NCBI GenBank assembly: GCA_003533545.1
Contig: DQEK01000209.1
Coordinates: 1 to 5,225 of the forward strand
DNA: 5,225 nucleotides
Direction of reading: 5' to 3'
DNA from: Acidobacteriota bacterium
GTDB taxonomy: Bacteria; Acidobacteriota; Vicinamibacteria; Vicinamibacterales; UBA8438
The position numbers were made by a program, and so were the translations under genes. The notes under the pieces are model-generated. The model did no database searches and had not been told where the DNA came from. It worked only from the letters and a program-made list of their open reading frames with translations. Shown one piece after another: positions 1-5,225 of the stretch; the first letter of the stretch is position 1; every line of letters begins with the position of its first letter.

Positions 1-83
1 CGAAGGAACTTTCTCGTTCGACTTGCATGTGTTAGGCATGCCGCCAGTGTTTCGTCCTGAGCCAGGATCAAACTCTCAAGTTA
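1..83 (-). rRNA. rrs: 16S ribosomal RNA, 5' end (partial)
   Basis: This is the first 83 or so bases of the small-subunit rRNA gene, read on the minus strand and cut by the left edge of the window. The universal bacterial 27F site (AGAGTTTGATCCTGGCTCAG) is complete at 76 down to 57, which puts the mature 5' end near 83 by alignment to E. coli numbering. It is followed by the conserved GCCTAACACATGCAAGTCG and then the start of variable region V1. Between the 27F site and the conserved CTGGCGGC the sequence reads GGACGAAACACTGGCGG, one base longer than the usual GGACGAACGCTGGCGG. The identity is certain; the exact 5' end is placed by homology, not by a visible processing site. Confidence 0.97.
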
Positions 84-131
84 AAGACGTAGCCTTTGGC
101 CATTCTCACGAATAACCATCGGACAACTTCT

Positions 132-159
132 AACGAGAGAGCCATAATGGCTCTTCGTT
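132..159 (-). other. Stem-loop in the 16S leader
   Basis: Inverted arms at 132-143 and 149-159 form 11 base pairs with one bulged base (position 137) around a 5-base loop. On the transcribed strand the 5' arm is AACGAAGAGCC, the loop ATTAT, and the 3' arm GGCTCT-C-TCGTT. No run of U follows, so it is not an intrinsic terminator. Its place between boxA and 16S suits a structural or processing element of the rRNA leader. The structure is seen directly; the role is inferred. Confidence 0.6.
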
Positions 160-186
160 GTTCAGTCTAAGTGTCAGGCTGATACT

Positions 187-205
187 CGACGAGTGTGCTT
201 CGTCG
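187..205 (-). other. Short stem-loop downstream of boxA
   Basis: A perfect 6-bp inverted repeat (CGACGA at 187-192, TCGTCG at 200-205) encloses a 7-base loop, about 10 bases after boxA on the transcribed strand. Its place resembles the small hairpins that accompany boxA in rRNA leaders, but a 6-bp match can arise by chance. The competing pairing ACTC/GAGT (184-187 with 191-194) would exclude it. Confidence 0.3.
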
Positions 206-214
206 TCCTATCTA

Positions 215-228
215 GTTTTCAAAGAGCC
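215..228 (-). promoter_or_regulatory. boxA-type antitermination element
   Basis: The minus strand reads GGCTCTTTGAAAAC from 228 to 215. It matches 7 of the first 8 bases of the classical rRNA boxA (TGCTCTTT) and resembles the CTCTTTGAAAACT version common upstream of rRNA genes in Bacillus and other phyla. In such leaders boxA RNA is bound by NusB-NusE (S10), which prevents premature Rho-dependent termination of untranslated rRNA. It sits about 130 bases before the mature 16S end and about 65 bases after the predicted transcription start, a normal place for this element. Confidence 0.75.
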
Positions 229-290
229 GACGCCCAACCAGGTCTCCCCAGCCGTTGCATCCCCCCCGCACAGATCTCCTCCGTCAGGGG

Positions 291-304
291 AACCTTATAA
301 GGTT
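291..304. repeat. Perfect 14-bp palindrome over the rRNA promoter
   Basis: AACCTTATAAGGTT is identical on both strands, with no mismatch or spacer. It overlaps the last five bases of the proposed -10 element and the expected transcription start of the rRNA promoter. It is flanked by another inverted pair, CAGGGG at 285-290 and CCCCTG at 318-323, the second of which overlaps the -35. It could be an operator for a dimeric regulator, part of the core promoter (the central TATAAG is -10-like), or chance. Confidence 0.6.
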
Positions 305-327
305 ATCACAAACAGCGCCCCTGTCAA
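300..327 (-). promoter_or_regulatory. Likely rRNA operon promoter (-35 TTGACA, -10 TAACCT)
   Basis: A consensus -35 hexamer TTGACA lies at 327-322 on the minus strand. Sixteen bases later is TAACCT (305-300), which keeps the T and A at the start and the T at the end of a -10 element. Transcription would start near 293, about 210 bases before 16S and ahead of boxA. An alternative -10, TATAAG (299-294), is closer to consensus but stands 22 bases from the -35, too far for a standard sigma-70 promoter. No AT-rich UP-like stretch is visible upstream. The -35 is convincing; the choice of -10 is less so. Confidence 0.6.
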
Positions 328-430
328 CGAGGACCGCTCTCATTGGCTGTTTCGCACCTACGACGTCAACCTGATGACACCGCAGCAAACGCCGCCCCTG
401 GCTACCCTGCCGTCCCAGCGTTCGAGTCCT
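328..430. other. Non-coding gap between tyrS and the rRNA promoter
   Basis: About 100 bases in which no credible gene, RNA or strong promoter was seen. A TTGACG at 373-368 on the minus strand has no good -10 at normal distance, so it is at best a weak upstream promoter. Short plus-strand reading frames crossing this stretch run into the rRNA promoter or tyrS and look fortuitous. Confidence 0.5.
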
Positions 431-473
431 TCCAGAACAGCACATTAGTGCTCATTCGGTCGCCTGTTCTGGA
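431..473 (-). terminator. Hairpin spanning the tyrS stop codon, possible terminator
   Basis: A perfect 10-bp inverted repeat has TCCAGAACAG at 431-440 and CTGTTCTGGA at 464-473. One arm lies in the last codons of tyrS; the 23-base loop contains the TGA stop (454-452). Next to the base of the left arm a further CAC/GTG pair (441-443 with 448-450) can stack inside. On the transcribed strand the stem is followed by AGGACTCGAACG, with no U-tract, so this is not a textbook intrinsic terminator. It may cap or protect the 3' end of the purine-tyrS mRNA, or slow polymerase before the rRNA promoter. Confidence 0.45.
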
Positions 474-1693
474 CACACCCGCACCACTTTACGCTTGCCA
501 ATCTGCAGGACAAATGCGGGGGCGGTGGGCAACACACGGCACTTCCGGTCAGTCACCCGTTCGCCGTCGATCCGAACACTCCCCTGCTCGATCAACCGGG
601 TCGCCGCGCTATTCGATCCGGCGAGACCAACCCTGACAATAAGGACGGCCAGTCGCTCACCACCGGCCTGGACCGCCACAACCCTCTCCAAGAGCTCCGA
701 AGGCAGCCCCTTCGCAGAAAATCGCCGCTCAAACTCCTGCTCAGCTGTCGAGGCGGCATCGGCCGAATGAAAATCGGTGACGATCCGTTGACCGAGGTCG
801 AGTTTCGCACGCTTGGGATGCACGTCGCCGTCGGCTACCTTCGCACGAAGGGTGCTGATTTCAGGTGCAGATAAGTCGGTGAGTAGTTCGTAATAGTTCC
901 ACATCATCTCGTCGGACACCGACATAACCTTCCCGAACATGTCGTCCGGCGACTCGGCAATACCAACTGAGTTCCCCGCTGACTTCGACATCTTCTCCAC
1001 CCCGTCGAGTCCCACCAATAGCGGAACCGTCATGACCACCTGGGGGGACAGTCCGGCCCCTGGCATGATGTCCCTCCCCACGTTCAGATTGAAGAGTTGG
1101 TCAGTCCCACCAAGCTCGACGTCTACCTTGAGATGGACGGAGTCGTAAGCTTGCGCCAGCGGATACAGGAACTCATGAATCGCGATCGGTTGCCCCTTAT
1201 CGTAGCGTTGCCGAAAATCCCGACGCTCCAACATTTGCGCCACGTTATAACGCGCCGTCAGTCGAATCCAAGCTTCGCTCGTGAGCGAACCAAGCCACCG
1301 ACTATTGAAGTCAACCACCGTGCGTTCCGGATCGAGCAACTTGAAAACCTGTCTCTTGTAGGTCTCAGCGTTGGCATCGATCTCCCCGCGAGTGAGCGGG
1401 GGCCGAACCTTTGAACGCCCGGTCGGGTCGCCAATGAGGCCGGTAAAATCACCGATCAGAAAAACCACTTTGTGACCTAGGTCCTGAAAGTGCTTCATCT
1501 TCCGAATGAGAACCGTGTGCCCGAGATGCAGGTCCGGTGCCGTCGGATCGAAGCCCACCTTAATGACCAACGGCTCGCCTGATGCAGCAGCCTGTTCCAA
1601 CTTGGAGCGGAGTTCGGACTCGCGGACGACGTCCACGCATCCTTTCGTGAGGTAGGCGACCTGCTCTGCGATGGTACCCGAACCTAGCGACAT
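452..1693 (-). CDS. tyrS: Tyrosyl-tRNA synthetase (type 2, TyrZ-like)
   Basis: Cytoplasmic class I aminoacyl-tRNA synthetase that activates tyrosine with ATP and charges tRNA-Tyr. The 413-residue product has normal length. The HIGH-type ATP motif is HLGH at 56-59 in GFDPTAPDLHLGHT, typical of the TyrZ-like branch. The tyrosine pocket shows Y177, Q181, D184 (YPLAQAYD) and Q199 (GGTDQ). KMSKS is at 234-238, and a C-terminal S4-type RNA-binding domain covers about 347-408. The frame stays open upstream to 1909, but the extra residues overlap purN and match no synthetase, so I take ATG at 1693. No good Shine-Dalgarno precedes it; GGATAG about 10 bases away is weak. The gene starts 46 bases after the purN stop with no promoter or T-box in the gap, so it probably rides on the purine transcript. 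Confidence 0.97.
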   Translation of the reverse strand: MSLGSGTIAEQVAYLTKGCVDVVRESELRSKLEQAAASGEPLVIKVGFDPTAPDLHLGHTVLIRKMKHFQDLGHKVVFLIGDFTGLIGDPTGRSKVRPPLTRGEIDANAETYKRQVFKLLDPERTVVDFNSRWLGSLTSEAWIRLTARYNVAQMLERRDFRQRYDKGQPIAIHEFLYPLAQAYDSVHLKVDVELGGTDQLFNLNVGRDIMPGAGLSPQVVMTVPLLVGLDGVEKMSKSAGNSVGIAESPDDMFGKVMSVSDEMMWNYYELLTDLSAPEISTLRAKVADGDVHPKRAKLDLGQRIVTDFHSADAASTAEQEFERRFSAKGLPSELLERVVAVQAGGERLAVLIVRVGLAGSNSAATRLIEQGSVRIDGERVTDRKCRVLPTAPAFVLQIGKRKVVRVCPEQATE

Positions 1694-1739
1694 CGAAAGC
1701 AGTCTATCCGAGAACTGTCGGTGGGAACGATTGAGAGAA

Positions 1740-2360
1740 CTATTCGCGAAGAAAACGACGCCCCTCGATGCGCCAACCCCCACCAAGAATGATGGCGATC
1801 GCTTCCGGATAGATGCGATGCTCTTCCATGAGAATCCTAGTCGCCAGGTCTTCCGGCGTGTCAGTGTCGTAGACCGGTACAGTCGCTTGCAGCACGATGG
1901 GCCCGGCATCGAGCTCCGGCGTCACGACGTGCACCGTTGCGCCAGCTACCTTAACCCCGTGAGTCCATGCCTGTCCCTGACCATCCAAGCCTGGAAATGC
2001 CGGGAGCAAAGATGGATGGATATTGACGATACGGTTGGGAAACGCCTCAACGAAGCGCACGCTCAACAAACGCATGAAGCCGGCAAGGCAAACCAAGCCG
2101 ACGTCGCGACGGCGAAGCTCATTGATCAACGCGCCATCATAAGCCTCCCGCGACTCGTACGACGTGTGTTTCAGAACGGCGGTGTCGACACCCACCCGAC
2201 GGGCCCTCTCCAGTCCGCCCGCGTCTTCCTTGTTAGCGATCACGACGGCGATCGTGGCATCGAGGCGACCTGTCTCGGTGGCGTCTATGATCGATTGCAG
2301 GTTGCTACCCCGCCCAGAAATCAGGACACCTAAACGGCGGTTCTTACTGGGACCGACCAT
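1740..2360 (-). CDS. purN: Phosphoribosylglycinamide formyltransferase (GAR transformylase)
   Basis: Third step of de novo purine synthesis: transfers a formyl group from 10-formyltetrahydrofolate to GAR, giving FGAR; cytoplasmic. The 206-residue protein is a single formyltransferase domain of usual length. GRGSN at 16-20 is the substrate phosphate loop. The catalytic trio is present: N113 and H115 in NIHPSLLP and D151 in ELDAGP. The FPG folate-side loop follows at 122-124. I chose ATG at 2360, which shares one base with the purM stop (TGATG) and has GGTGAG 9 bases upstream (2375-2370). A TTG one codon earlier (2363) is the only close alternative. The overlap implies coupling to purM. The segment after FPGL reads DGQGQA, close to the Bacillus form of this loop and unlike the E. 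coli HTHRQA. Confidence 0.96.
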   Translation of the reverse strand: MVGPSKNRRLGVLISGRGSNLQSIIDATETGRLDATIAVVIANKEDAGGLERARRVGVDTAVLKHTSYESREAYDGALINELRRRDVGLVCLAGFMRLLSVRFVEAFPNRIVNIHPSLLPAFPGLDGQGQAWTHGVKVAGATVHVVTPELDAGPIVLQATVPVYDTDTPEDLATRILMEEHRIYPEAIAIILGGGWRIEGRRFLRE

Positions 2361-3448
2361 CAAACGTAGCTCACCATCCCGTTTCCAGTCGTGACCTGCC
2401 CGATCTCCACCGCACCGGTCTCCCCTGCGTCGTGGAATCGCGAGAGCAGCGACCCGGTCGCCTCCTCAGCACACACCACCACCATCCCGACCCCCATGTT
2501 GAAGGTCCGAAACATTTCGGCATCGGCTATCGCTCCTTCCTGCTGCAGGAAACTGAAGACCGGCTGCGCAGTCCAAGCGTGGGTATCGATCTCAGCAGCG
2601 GTCCCGTCCGGGAGCACACGCGGCAGATTATTGGTCAGGCCGCCGCCGGTGATGTGGGCGAGGCCCGTGATGGGAGAATCGGCTCTCGTTAGCTCCGGTC
2701 GGATCAGCTTCAGGTAGGAGCGATGCGGACGCAACAACACGTCAGCCACCGAACCACCCATGCCTCGAGGCACGGAGTCCGGTGTCAGGCACAACTTGTC
2801 GAAGACGATGTGGCGTGCCAGCGAGTAACCATTGGTGTGTAACCCAGACGAAGGCAATCCAATAAGACGATCACCACACCGAATCCGACTGGAGTCCACC
2901 AACCGCGGCCGGTCAACTAGACCGACAATGAACCCTGCAAGGTCGTACTCCCCATCGGCGTAAAACCCCGGCATCTCAGCCGTCTCACCACCCAGCAGCG
3001 CACAGCCGTTGTCCAAACAAGCGGCCGCAAGTCCCCCCACGACCTCGGCCGCCACGTGTGTTGAAAGGTGCCCCGTAGCCAAGTAATCCAAGAAAAACAA
3101 GGGGGTCGCGCCCTGCACCAAGATGTCATTCACACAGTGGTTCACTAGATCAACACCAACGGTTTCGTGGCGACCGGTACGAAAAGCGAGTTTCAGCTTA
3201 GTGCCAACACCGTCCGCACTCGACACCAGCACTGGGTCGCTCACTCCCGTCAGTTCGGGCCGAAACAGCCCACCAAAACTACCGATATCGGACAGCACAC
3301 CCGAGGTGAATGTACCGCGCGCAAGGCGTCGAATGTGCCGCACCACCTCGTCACCGGCATCAATGTCCACTCCAGCCGATTTGTAGTCGGCGGTTGCCGC
3401 GGAGACGGATTTGGCGTTGCCCCCGTTGATCAGTTTGGATTCGTCCAT
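2360..3448 (-). CDS. purM: Phosphoribosylformylglycinamidine cyclo-ligase (AIR synthetase)
   Basis: Fifth step of purine synthesis: ATP-dependent ring closure of FGAM to AIR; a cytoplasmic homodimeric enzyme. Family landmarks appear in order: YKSAGVDIDAGD (22-33), ATP-binding DGVGTKLKLA (79-88), the long conserved block VGVDLVNHCVNDI..QGATPLFF (97-119), LLGGETAEMPG (151-161), PSSGLHTNGYSL (199-210), HITGGGLTNNLPR (265-277) and FNMGVGM (316-322). At 362 residues it is about 15 longer than usual because about 20 residues precede YKSAG; no other in-frame start is evident there. The start ATG shares one base with the stop of the upstream HEAT gene (TGATG) and lacks a strong Shine-Dalgarno, so reinitiation by ribosomes finishing the HEAT gene is likely. 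All key blocks look intact. Confidence 0.98.
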   Translation of the reverse strand: MDESKLINGGNAKSVSAATADYKSAGVDIDAGDEVVRHIRRLARGTFTSGVLSDIGSFGGLFRPELTGVSDPVLVSSADGVGTKLKLAFRTGRHETVGVDLVNHCVNDILVQGATPLFFLDYLATGHLSTHVAAEVVGGLAAACLDNGCALLGGETAEMPGFYADGEYDLAGFIVGLVDRPRLVDSSRIRCGDRLIGLPSSGLHTNGYSLARHIVFDKLCLTPDSVPRGMGGSVADVLLRPHRSYLKLIRPELTRADSPITGLAHITGGGLTNNLPRVLPDGTAAEIDTHAWTAQPVFSFLQQEGAIADAEMFRTFNMGVGMVVVCAEEATGSLLSRFHDAGETGAVEIGQVTTGNGMVSYV

Positions 3449-4626
3449 CAGAACTCAAGTGCCTTGATTAGCTCGTCAGTGACTGCCCGCGCGTCCGATC
3501 CTTCAGAAGCTACCCAGAACGCGGACCGAGCCGCCATAAAGAAACGCTCCTCCTCAAGGTCCTCGTCCAGGATATCGAAGCTATCCCGAAGCACCAGCGC
3601 GCTGGCGGACAGATCGGCCCGGGTCTGGAGATGCTCCAGCACGATCGTGGGATTCCGCATGGCCACTGTGCCAAGCACCAGAGCGATCGCATCGCGAGCG
3701 GCAGGCTCAGCTTGAATGGCAACATCGAACAGCACTCTCACCGCACCCACGTTGCCTGTCGATGCCAGAGTTCCAAGGCCAGCGGCCGCGGACCGAACCA
3801 AGGCCAGCTCATTACCCGCTGCCGCCGCGAACCGGAGCGAATCGGACACGAACTGCAGGTGCCCCGACGGCTCTGCCCCCAACGCTACGGCCGCCGCCGA
3901 CACCATTGGTTCCAGGTCGCGGTCCTCACCCTGAAGCGCCGCTACGGCCCCGAGAGCACTGTCGTCGCCGATCCGAGCCAGGGCCAGCACCGCGTCGTCC
4001 TGAAGTGGTCCCTCGGACGACGCAATCCGTATCAATGGCTCCACTGCGTAGGCTGCGCCATGATCTCCGAGAGCCTCGATCACGGCGCCACGAAAAAAAT
4101 CAACCCCCCGGTCGATATCCACCAAGAGGCGATCTCGAACTTCCACGTCATCGTCGTGCGCCGCTAGGGCCCGAATCAGGGCAGGACGGACGAACTCCGA
4201 AGTTTCCGTATCGAGGGCCGCAACGAGGAACCCAGACATTGCTGGGTCCGGCTCGTGCTCGAGGTAGCCATAAGCCACCGCGCGCAAACGGTCGTTCGGA
4301 TCGTCGAGCACATCGACCACCGCCTCGCGGGCAGGCAACCCACCGAACCCGACTAGCAACACGAGCGCTCGAAAACGAACATAACCGTCGTCATGGCCTC
4401 GAACGGCGGCGGCAAGCGCCCGTTGAGCCTGTGCGATCGGAGCACGTCGAATCAGGCTGCTAGCTGCGTTACGGGTGGGATAGTCAAAATCGCTAAGTTG
4501 GCCAATCACGACGACTAATTCCTGGTCCGAGACGGGGGCCGGTTGACCAACCCTTAGCAGCGCGCCGGAGCCATCTAGAAGCAACGTTAGACTGAACAAA
4601 CTAGGTACGACGATAGAGGCAGTCAT
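3448..4626 (-). CDS. HEAT-repeat-like protein of unknown function in the purine operon
   Basis: I do not recognise a named family. The 392-residue product is almost wholly alpha-helical in appearance and rich in Ala, Leu, Asp and Glu. From about 35 to 330 it shows some eight or nine degenerate units of about 32-37 residues with the HEAT/PBS-lyase rhythm, for example at 82 ([12 protein letters not shown]), 113 ([10 protein letters not shown]), 146 ([10 protein letters not shown]), 178 ([13 protein letters not shown]), 210 ([15 protein letters not shown]) and 278 ([11 protein letters not shown]). No catalytic motif is visible. Residues 4-17 are hydrophobic but lack a positive N-region, so a signal peptide is doubtful. 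It overlaps purF by four bases (ATGA) and purM by one (TGATG), so it is made together with these enzymes. HEAT solenoids usually bind proteins; a scaffold or regulator for purine enzymes is inference only. The start could be further downstream, since GAAGG abuts this ATG directly. Confidence 0.85.
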   Translation of the reverse strand: MTASIVVPSLFSLTLLLDGSGALLRVGQPAPVSDQELVVVIGQLSDFDYPTRNAASSLIRRAPIAQAQRALAAAVRGHDDGYVRFRALVLLVGFGGLPAREAVVDVLDDPNDRLRAVAYGYLEHEPDPAMSGFLVAALDTETSEFVRPALIRALAAHDDDVEVRDRLLVDIDRGVDFFRGAVIEALGDHGAAYAVEPLIRIASSEGPLQDDAVLALARIGDDSALGAVAALQGEDRDLEPMVSAAAVALGAEPSGHLQFVSDSLRFAAAAGNELALVRSAAAGLGTLASTGNVGAVRVLFDVAIQAEPAARDAIALVLGTVAMRNPTIVLEHLQTRADLSASALVLRDSFDILDEDLEEERFFMAARSAFWVASEGSDARAVTDELIKALEF

Positions 4627-5225
4627 CCTTCGTCGCCGGGTAGCTTCAGCGCCATCTGCATGTACGCCTCCGCGTCCTCGGGAGCCTCAACCGGATACTC
4701 ACCGGTATAACAGGAGGTGCAGTAGTCGCCACTACGACGCCCCACCGCCTGGCGCAAGCCATCAAGACTCAGGTACGACAGCGTGTCGGATTGCACGAAG
4801 TCGCGAATCTCGTCGATGCTGTGGGTGGCCCCAAGCAACTCCGACCGGCTCGGGGTATCGATCCCGTAGTAGCACGGTGACATTGTTGGGGGACAGCTGA
4901 TCCGCATATGGATTTCGCGAGCGCCGGCCGCTCGGACCATTCCGACGATCTTTCGACTCGTCGTTCCGCGCACCAGTGAATCGTCCACCAAAATTACCTT
5001 CTTATTCTCAAGAATGCTTCGGACCGGATTCAGCTTCACTCGGACTCGGAACCCGCGAATCTCCTGCTGCGGAGCGATGAAGGTTCGTCCGACATAGTGG
5101 TTCCGGATGAGTCCCATGCGGATGGGCAAACCAGACTCCTCGGCGAACCCGACCGCTGCGCACATGCCGGAGTCTGGAATAGGTACGACAACATCGGCAT
5201 CGGCAGGTGCCTCCTCTGCCAGCAG
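4623..5225 (-). CDS. purF: Amidophosphoribosyltransferase, C-terminal part (partial)
   Basis: First committed step of purine synthesis: PRPP plus glutamine give phosphoribosylamine; usually feedback-inhibited by purine nucleotides. The last 200 codons are present; the frame stays open to the right edge, so the N-terminal glutaminase domain and start lie outside. ATG at 5165 is internal, because conserved PurF sequence ([10 protein letters not shown]) precedes it. Seen in the fragment: [12 protein letters not shown] (39-50), [12 protein letters not shown] (64-75) and the PRPP-binding [14 protein letters not shown] (77-90), then the PCYYGIDTP block. C118 (PCYYG), C169 and C172 ([11 protein letters not shown]) match three of the four cysteine ligands of the [4Fe-4S] cluster of the Bacillus-type enzyme; the fourth would be off the window. 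The stop overlaps the next gene by four bases (ATGA). Confidence 0.97.
   Translation of the reverse strand: MLAEEAPADADVVVPIPDSGMCAAVGFAEESGLPIRMGLIRNHYVGRTFIAPQQEIRGFRVRVKLNPVRSILENKKVILVDDSLVRGTTSRKIVGMVRAAGAREIHMRISCPPTMSPCYYGIDTPSRSELLGATHSIDEIRDFVQSDTLSYLSLDGLRQAVGRRSGDYCTSCYTGEYPVEAPEDAEAYMQMALKLPGDEG

Larger units (their letters stand above)
84..293 (-). other. 16S rRNA leader (5' external transcribed spacer)
   Basis: This is the roughly 210-base stretch between the likely rRNA promoter and the 16S 5' end. It has no credible coding region. It contains a boxA antitermination element and two stem-loops, listed separately. In bacteria such leaders load the Nus antitermination complex and pair with sequence downstream of 16S to form the RNase III processing stem; the 3' partner lies outside this window, so that stem cannot be checked. 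The upstream limit is inferred from the -10 position and could shift by a few bases. Confidence 0.7.

Noticed and set aside
294..299. TATAAG as the -10 of the rRNA promoter
   Set aside because: It is closer to consensus than TAACCT, but it lies 22 bases from TTGACA and no other -35 stands at 16-18 bases, so it is kept only as an alternative.
158..448. Plus-strand open frame of 96 codons in the tyrS-16S gap
   Set aside because: It lies antisense to the rRNA leader and promoter, starts with TTG, has low-complexity Pro/Ser content and resembles no known protein.
1694..1739. T-box or other riboswitch ahead of tyrS
   Set aside because: The purN-tyrS gap is only 46 bases and has no stem I, T-box consensus or terminator.
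1694..1909. N-terminal extension of tyrS by 72 codons
   Set aside because: The extension overlaps the purN 3' end, is Arg/Ser-rich without synthetase similarity, and the ATG at 1693 gives a normal-length enzyme.
1971..1988. PurN loop DGQGQA in place of the E. coli HTHRQA as a sign of altered function
   Set aside because: Bacillus-type PurN has a similar loop (KDAIGQA), and all catalytic residues are present, so this is normal family variation.
1671..2333. Plus-strand open frame of 220 codons
   Set aside because: It is the antisense shadow of purN and the start of tyrS, both of which show full family motifs.
3762..4463. Plus-strand open frame of 233 codons, very rich in Arg and Pro
   Set aside because: It is antisense to the HEAT gene; the composition is what high-GC antisense frames give, and the HEAT gene is supported by junction overlaps and repeat pattern.

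Overview
This is a bacterial chromosome segment of moderately high GC in which every supported gene lies on the minus strand, so it reads from the right edge to the left. In transcription order it holds the 3' part of purF (amidophosphoribosyltransferase, cut by the right edge), an uncharacterised HEAT-repeat-like protein, purM (AIR synthetase), purN (GAR transformylase), tyrS (tyrosyl-tRNA synthetase of the second, TyrZ-like type), a non-coding gap of about 370 bases with the rRNA promoter and leader, and finally the first 83 bases of a 16S rRNA gene cut by the left edge.

The four genes from purF to purN are packed with overlapping stops and starts: ATGA at purF/HEAT, and TGATG at both HEAT/purM and purM/purN. 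They should be one translationally coupled operon. PurF makes phosphoribosylamine from PRPP and glutamine, PurN formylates GAR, and PurM closes the imidazole ring of AIR, so these are three steps of de novo purine (IMP) synthesis. The HEAT-repeat protein in the middle has no known purine function and is the most unusual item here. tyrS follows after 46 bases with no visible promoter or clear ribosome binding site and is probably the last gene of the transcript. A hairpin spans its stop codon.

Between tyrS and 16S the minus strand shows a consensus -35 TTGACA with a weaker -10, a perfect 14-bp palindrome over the end of the -10 and the expected transcription start, a good boxA antitermination element, and two leader stem-loops. 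This is a typical rRNA operon entry.

Taxonomy can only be guessed. The 16S start is clearly bacterial, with a stretch (CGAACGAGAAAG) of a kind I associate loosely with Gemmatimonadota- or Acidobacteriota-like lineages. The Fe-S-type PurF tail and TyrZ-type synthetase fit many phyla. I see no mobile element, CRISPR array, tRNA or horizontally acquired gene. Most of the window is ordinary housekeeping DNA.
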